Translations under genes and position numbers: made by a program | NCBI GenBank assembly: GCA_000961585.1 | Contig: LADN01000023.1 | Span: 62,001 to 126,000 of the forward strand | DNA length: 64,000 bases | Reading direction: 5' to 3' | DNA from: Peptococcaceae bacterium BRH_c4a | GTDB lineage: Bacteria > Bacillota > Desulfotomaculia > Desulfotomaculales > Desulfocucumaceae | In this document: positions 61,313-64,000 of the stretch, piece after piece | How the letters are laid out: each line of letters opens with the position of its first letter | Numbering within the stretch: position 1 is the stretch's first letter | Notes under the pieces: model-generated | Seen by the model: only the letters and a program-made list of their open reading frames with translations | Databases searched by the model: none | What the model was told of the DNA's origin: nothing

Positions 61313-61341
61313 ATTTTACTCCCGTTTACTTTCAATGTCAA
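61313..61341 (-). promoter_or_regulatory. Strong vegetative promoter of suyAB
   Basis: On the minus strand a perfect TTGACA (61341-61336) and TAAAAT (61318-61313) with 17-bp spacing. The predicted 5' leader before suyA is about 150 nt, in which I see no known riboswitch. Confidence 0.75.
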
Positions 61342-61452
61342 TTGTATTCCCAACAAAAACTTAATAACTTTTCAACAGTTATTAGTAGGGTATCCTCATT
61401 TTGTCTATTTGTTTATTAATGGCCGTGTTTATTGGCCTTCTCCAGGTCAATT

Positions 61453-61887
61453 TTAAAATCCAGGAAGAAGTATCCAGCACATACAACCAGTATCCCAGGG
61501 AGCAGCCAGCAGTACTCCTATAATGGGCGACATGAAGAACCCGGCTCCACCCGGAATTCCCGGTGACTCAAGACCAAGGATCAAAACTGGAGGAATCAGC
61601 ATAAGTATTTCAGTAAGTGAAATGGGTATATTTAAAAGCCTGGCCACAGTGATGGTAACCAGAAGCACTGCCATTGTGGTGCAGTTCTTGTTCAGCACGG
61701 TGCCGAACACGATGGATACCTCGGCCACTTCACGGCGCAGTCCTAAATTACCCTTGGTGCCAAATTTCATGGGTATTCCTATGGCCAGGCAGCCGATCAT
61801 GATGGGGTAGTACCAGAGCAGAGCCTTAAAGAAAACCAGTATTGCGTCACCGGCTTTCATAAAAAGGATTGTAACCACAGGGGCCAA
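61453..61887 (-). pseudogene. Dicarboxylate/amino acid:cation symporter (DAACS), C-terminal remnant
   Basis: About 144 codons resemble the second half of a DAACS/SLC1 symporter: a LGLRREVAEVSIVFGTVLN stretch (the P-x-G-x-x-x-N helix region), NIPISLTEILMLIPPVLILG and SPGIPGGAGFFMSPIIGVLL. The N-terminal 250 or so residues are absent. The frame near 61500-61520 is also altered, after which similarity ends (WDTGCMCWILLPGF). No start site is credible. A decayed transporter gene upstream of suyAB. Confidence 0.6.
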
Positions 61888-62061
61888 CTGCTATAATTGA
61901 TGCAATGACGTCTGAGGTTAGAGGTAATACCAATATCTAAAAGGCCGGGAGGTGAATTAAAGAAACTATAAAAACGTTCGCTATATGTAGATAGAAAAAT
62001 TACAATGATTGTCGGCACAGATCACCATAAGAAATCCAATAAAAATAGAGAGGGGTTTTTT

Positions 62062-63099
62062 ATGCGTTTTCTATCAAAAACAGTTATTTTACTTGTTGCA
62101 CTACTTTCACTGAGCCTGGTTGCAGCCGGGTGCGGCGATAAAGGCCAGGATAAATCAAAGGGTGACGCCCCCAAGTCCGGTGCCAAGGCCAAGTACAGCC
62201 TGGCTACCGCCGGAACAGGCGGAACCTACTACCCCATGGGCGGGGGTGTGTCCAGCGTGGTAAAAGAAGCCACCGGCATAGAAATAGCTGTTGAAACCAG
62301 CGGTGGATCAGCCGAAAACCTCAGGCTCATCCAGTCAGGGGAGACCGATATGGCCTGGGCCAATGCCTCGGAGATTTATTGGGCCTGGAACGGAGAGGAA
62401 TTTTTTAAGGGACAAAACATAAAAGATTTCCGGGTTGTTACATTTTCCTGGAACGCCATTTATCACTGGGCCGTACATAAGGACAGAGGAATCAACAGTT
62501 TTGCAGACCTAAAAGGCAAAAAAGTAGGAATTGGCCCGCAGGGTTCAGGAGCCGCTGTTTTCGCGGAAACCTACCTGAAGGCTGTGGGAGTATGGGACAA
62601 GGTCCAGCCCGCCTACCTGCCCCCCGACGACTCGGCAACATCCTTTAAGGACAAGAAAATAGGTCTATTTGGTTATTTCTCCAGGGTGCCAATGTCTGCC
62701 CTGATGGATATCACCTCCCAAACTGAAATCAAATTACTTGATCCTACCATAGAGGGTGAGAAGGTTGGCTTCTCCCAAAAATATCCCTTCTATACTAAGA
62801 CCGTTATCCCCAAGGGATCGTACAAGGGACAGGATCAGGACGTAAACAAGTATGGCAACCCGGTCTATCTGGTTGTAAGCAAAAAGATACCCGATCAGGT
62901 GGTATATGACATGCTCAAAGCCATTTATTCAGAGAATGGACAGAAGCGCCTTCTTCAAACCAACAAGGCGGCTGAGGACATGACTCTCAAAACCGCCATG
63001 AATGGCGTATCAGAAATGGGAGTACCCATACACCCGGGTGCAGTCAAATTTTTCAAAGAAAATGGCGTGAACGTTCCTGCCAATTTGATTGAAAAGTAA
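62062..63099 (+). CDS. TAXI-family TRAP transporter substrate-binding lipoprotein
   Basis: 345 residues from the ATG at 62062, chosen because AGAGAGGGG lies upstream and the lipoprotein signal peptide then starts correctly (LVALLSLSLVAAGC, lipobox Cys about residue 24). The TAXI signature GTGGTYYPMGGGVSSVVKEATGIE and the segment QSGETDMAWANASEIYWAW follow. It binds an organic anion outside the membrane and delivers it to the fused permease encoded downstream. Confidence 0.92.
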   Translation: MRFLSKTVILLVALLSLSLVAAGCGDKGQDKSKGDAPKSGAKAKYSLATAGTGGTYYPMGGGVSSVVKEATGIEIAVETSGGSAENLRLIQSGETDMAWANASEIYWAWNGEEFFKGQNIKDFRVVTFSWNAIYHWAVHKDRGINSFADLKGKKVGIGPQGSGAAVFAETYLKAVGVWDKVQPAYLPPDDSATSFKDKKIGLFGYFSRVPMSALMDITSQTEIKLLDPTIEGEKVGFSQKYPFYTKTVIPKGSYKGQDQDVNKYGNPVYLVVSKKIPDQVVYDMLKAIYSENGQKRLLQTNKAAEDMTLKTAMNGVSEMGVPIHPGAVKFFKENGVNVPANLIEK

Positions 63100-63129
63100 G
63101 CCCAAAGGACCTTTAATCTGACATTTAGA

Positions 63130-63164
63130 CACATAGCTGGCACCCCCAGGGTGCCAGCTATGTG
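63130..63164 (+). other. Intercistronic hairpin between TRAP receptor and permease
   Basis: CACATAGCTGGCACCC and its exact complement enclose a 3-nt loop (16-bp stem), 30 bp after the receptor stop. Such structures usually protect the upstream message and lower permease expression. Confidence 0.65.
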
Positions 63165-63207
63165 CAGGATTCAGACTATTACAATCTTTAGGAGGAGGCA
63201 CGCATCT

Positions 63208-64000
63208 TTGGAAAAAGACTTTAAGAATCAACAAGTTCCCGCGTCGGATCAAGATATGGAAAAGCTGATTGACCAATACGAGGGAAATGCTGAAAAAAGA
63301 AATCTTAAGGGTCCCGTCGGAAAAATGATATCATTGATAGCTGCGCTGTTTACCCTGTTTTACCTGTACCAGGGCGCCGTGGGGGTTATTTCCCCGGAGT
63401 CCAACAGGGGTGTGTACGTAGGTATAACAGCCTTCCTTTGCTTTCTACTTTTTCCGGCGAGCAAAAAATCACCCGGCGGAAGGATAACGGTACTGGACGC
63501 TGTTCTTGCCATAGCTGCTGTAACTACAACCGCTTACTTCATTATTATGTACCCTCAAATGGCAAACCGTATCGGATTTGTAACCACTGCCGATCTTGTA
63601 ATGGGTGTCATCGCCATCGTTCTGGCACTGGAAACTGTTCGACGGGTTACAGGCAATATTCTGGCTATTATTGCGGCGGTGTTTCTGCTGTACGGCTATT
63701 TTGGCAATTATTTCCCGGAAATGCTGGCCCATAAAGGTTTCAGCATTTCCAGAATATCAAGTTTCACCTTCTCCTCATTATACGGACTGTATGGTTCGGT
63801 GGCAGCAATTTTTGCATCCTTCGTTTTCCTGTTTATTACCTTTGGCACATTCCTTGAAGCCTCCGGGGCAGGGAAATTCTTTATTGACTTTCCTTATTCT
63901 TTCCTGGGAAGGACCCGTGGCGGCCCGGCCAAGGTAGCCGTGCTGGCCAGCGGTTTTATGGGAAGTATCAATGGAAGCGCCACAGCCAATGTGGTTACCA
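63208..64000 (+). CDS. TRAP transporter, fused 4TM/12TM permease (N-terminal part, runs off the window)
   Basis: Starts at a TTG with GGAGGAGG 10 nt upstream; it reads LEKDFKNQQVPASDQDMEKL and then multiple hydrophobic helices without a stop to the window end. Later segments LALETVRRVTGNILAIIAA and FGTFLEASGAGKFF match the fused DctQM permeases that partner TAXI receptors. 264 residues are visible of about 650. It lies about 110 bp after the receptor gene. Confidence 0.85.
   Translation, partial: MEKDFKNQQVPASDQDMEKLIDQYEGNAEKRNLKGPVGKMISLIAALFTLFYLYQGAVGVISPESNRGVYVGITAFLCFLLFPASKKSPGGRITVLDAVLAIAAVTTTAYFIIMYPQMANRIGFVTTADLVMGVIAIVLALETVRRVTGNILAIIAAVFLLYGYFGNYFPEMLAHKGFSISRISSFTFSSLYGLYGSVAAIFASFVFLFITFGTFLEASGAGKFFIDFPYSFLGRTRGGPAKVAVLASGFMGSINGSATANVVT

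Overview
The window looks like chromosomal DNA of an anaerobic, probably spore-forming Firmicute of the Desulfotomaculum/Pelotomaculum type. The evidence is GGAGG-type ribosome binding sites, a fadN-fadA-fadE operon in the Bacillus order, AprA/AprB-like plus HdrA/HdrC-like electron-transfer genes, sulfolactate sulfo-lyase genes, a selenium-type YedE locus and secreted proteins with copper-amine-oxidase N-terminal 'stalk' domains. The family-level placement is an inference from gene content only.

Layout. Positions 1-112 hold the start of a Lon-like protease gene, followed by a tRNA cluster (Asp, Phe, Gly, Cys). The 3' 46 bp of the tRNA-Cys gene (603-648) recur exactly at 28309-28354. The 27.7 kb between them is therefore a genomic island integrated in tRNA-Cys. 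It carries an integrase remnant, transposase remnants, an XRE/ImmA-IrrE + PIN toxin-antitoxin-like pair, a decayed CpaE-like/GGDEF gene and a long minus-strand defence operon.

The defence operon (26718 down to 5245) is the most striking object. A complete type 1 BREX set (small XRE regulator, brxA, brxB, brxC, pglX ... pglZ, brxL) is interrupted between pglX and pglZ by a complete six-gene type III Cmr effector module (cmr1, cmr6-like, large cas10/csx11-like, cmr4, cmr5, cmr3-like) in the same orientation and with overlapping or near-overlapping cistrons. No CRISPR array, cas6, cas1 or cas2 is visible. The Cas10 appears to have lost both catalytic centres (HD read as HL; GGDD read as SPDQ), whereas Cmr4 keeps the aspartate needed for RNA cleavage. 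A 42-codon open frame running from the end of cmr3 into the pglZ start codon looks like the tail of an earlier gene that the Cmr cassette replaced.

From 28.7 to 40 kb there are two paralogous secreted stalk-domain proteins, an AIM24-family protein, a small zinc-ribbon protein, a MalT/SARP-like regulator, acetyl-CoA synthetase and an HD-GYP phosphodiesterase. At 40163-40259 lies a tRNA with the body of a selenocysteine tRNA (8-bp acceptor stem, 4-nt D loop, long variable arm) but a GCA (Cys) anticodon and a U discriminator base. It sits directly in front of yedE and a TusA-family gene.

From 41.8 to 64 kb the genes are metabolic: cyclopropane fatty acid synthase; a transporter-AprA-AprB-HdrA-HdrC-like operon; a Crp/Fnr regulator; a YdcF protein; the fad beta-oxidation operon behind a FadR-like dyad; an SSS symporter and a DASS transporter; suyAB (with suyB disrupted by a 59-bp tandem duplication); a truncated dicarboxylate symporter; and a TAXI-type TRAP transporter that runs off the end. 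Together they suggest use of fatty acids, acetate and organosulfonates such as sulfolactate.
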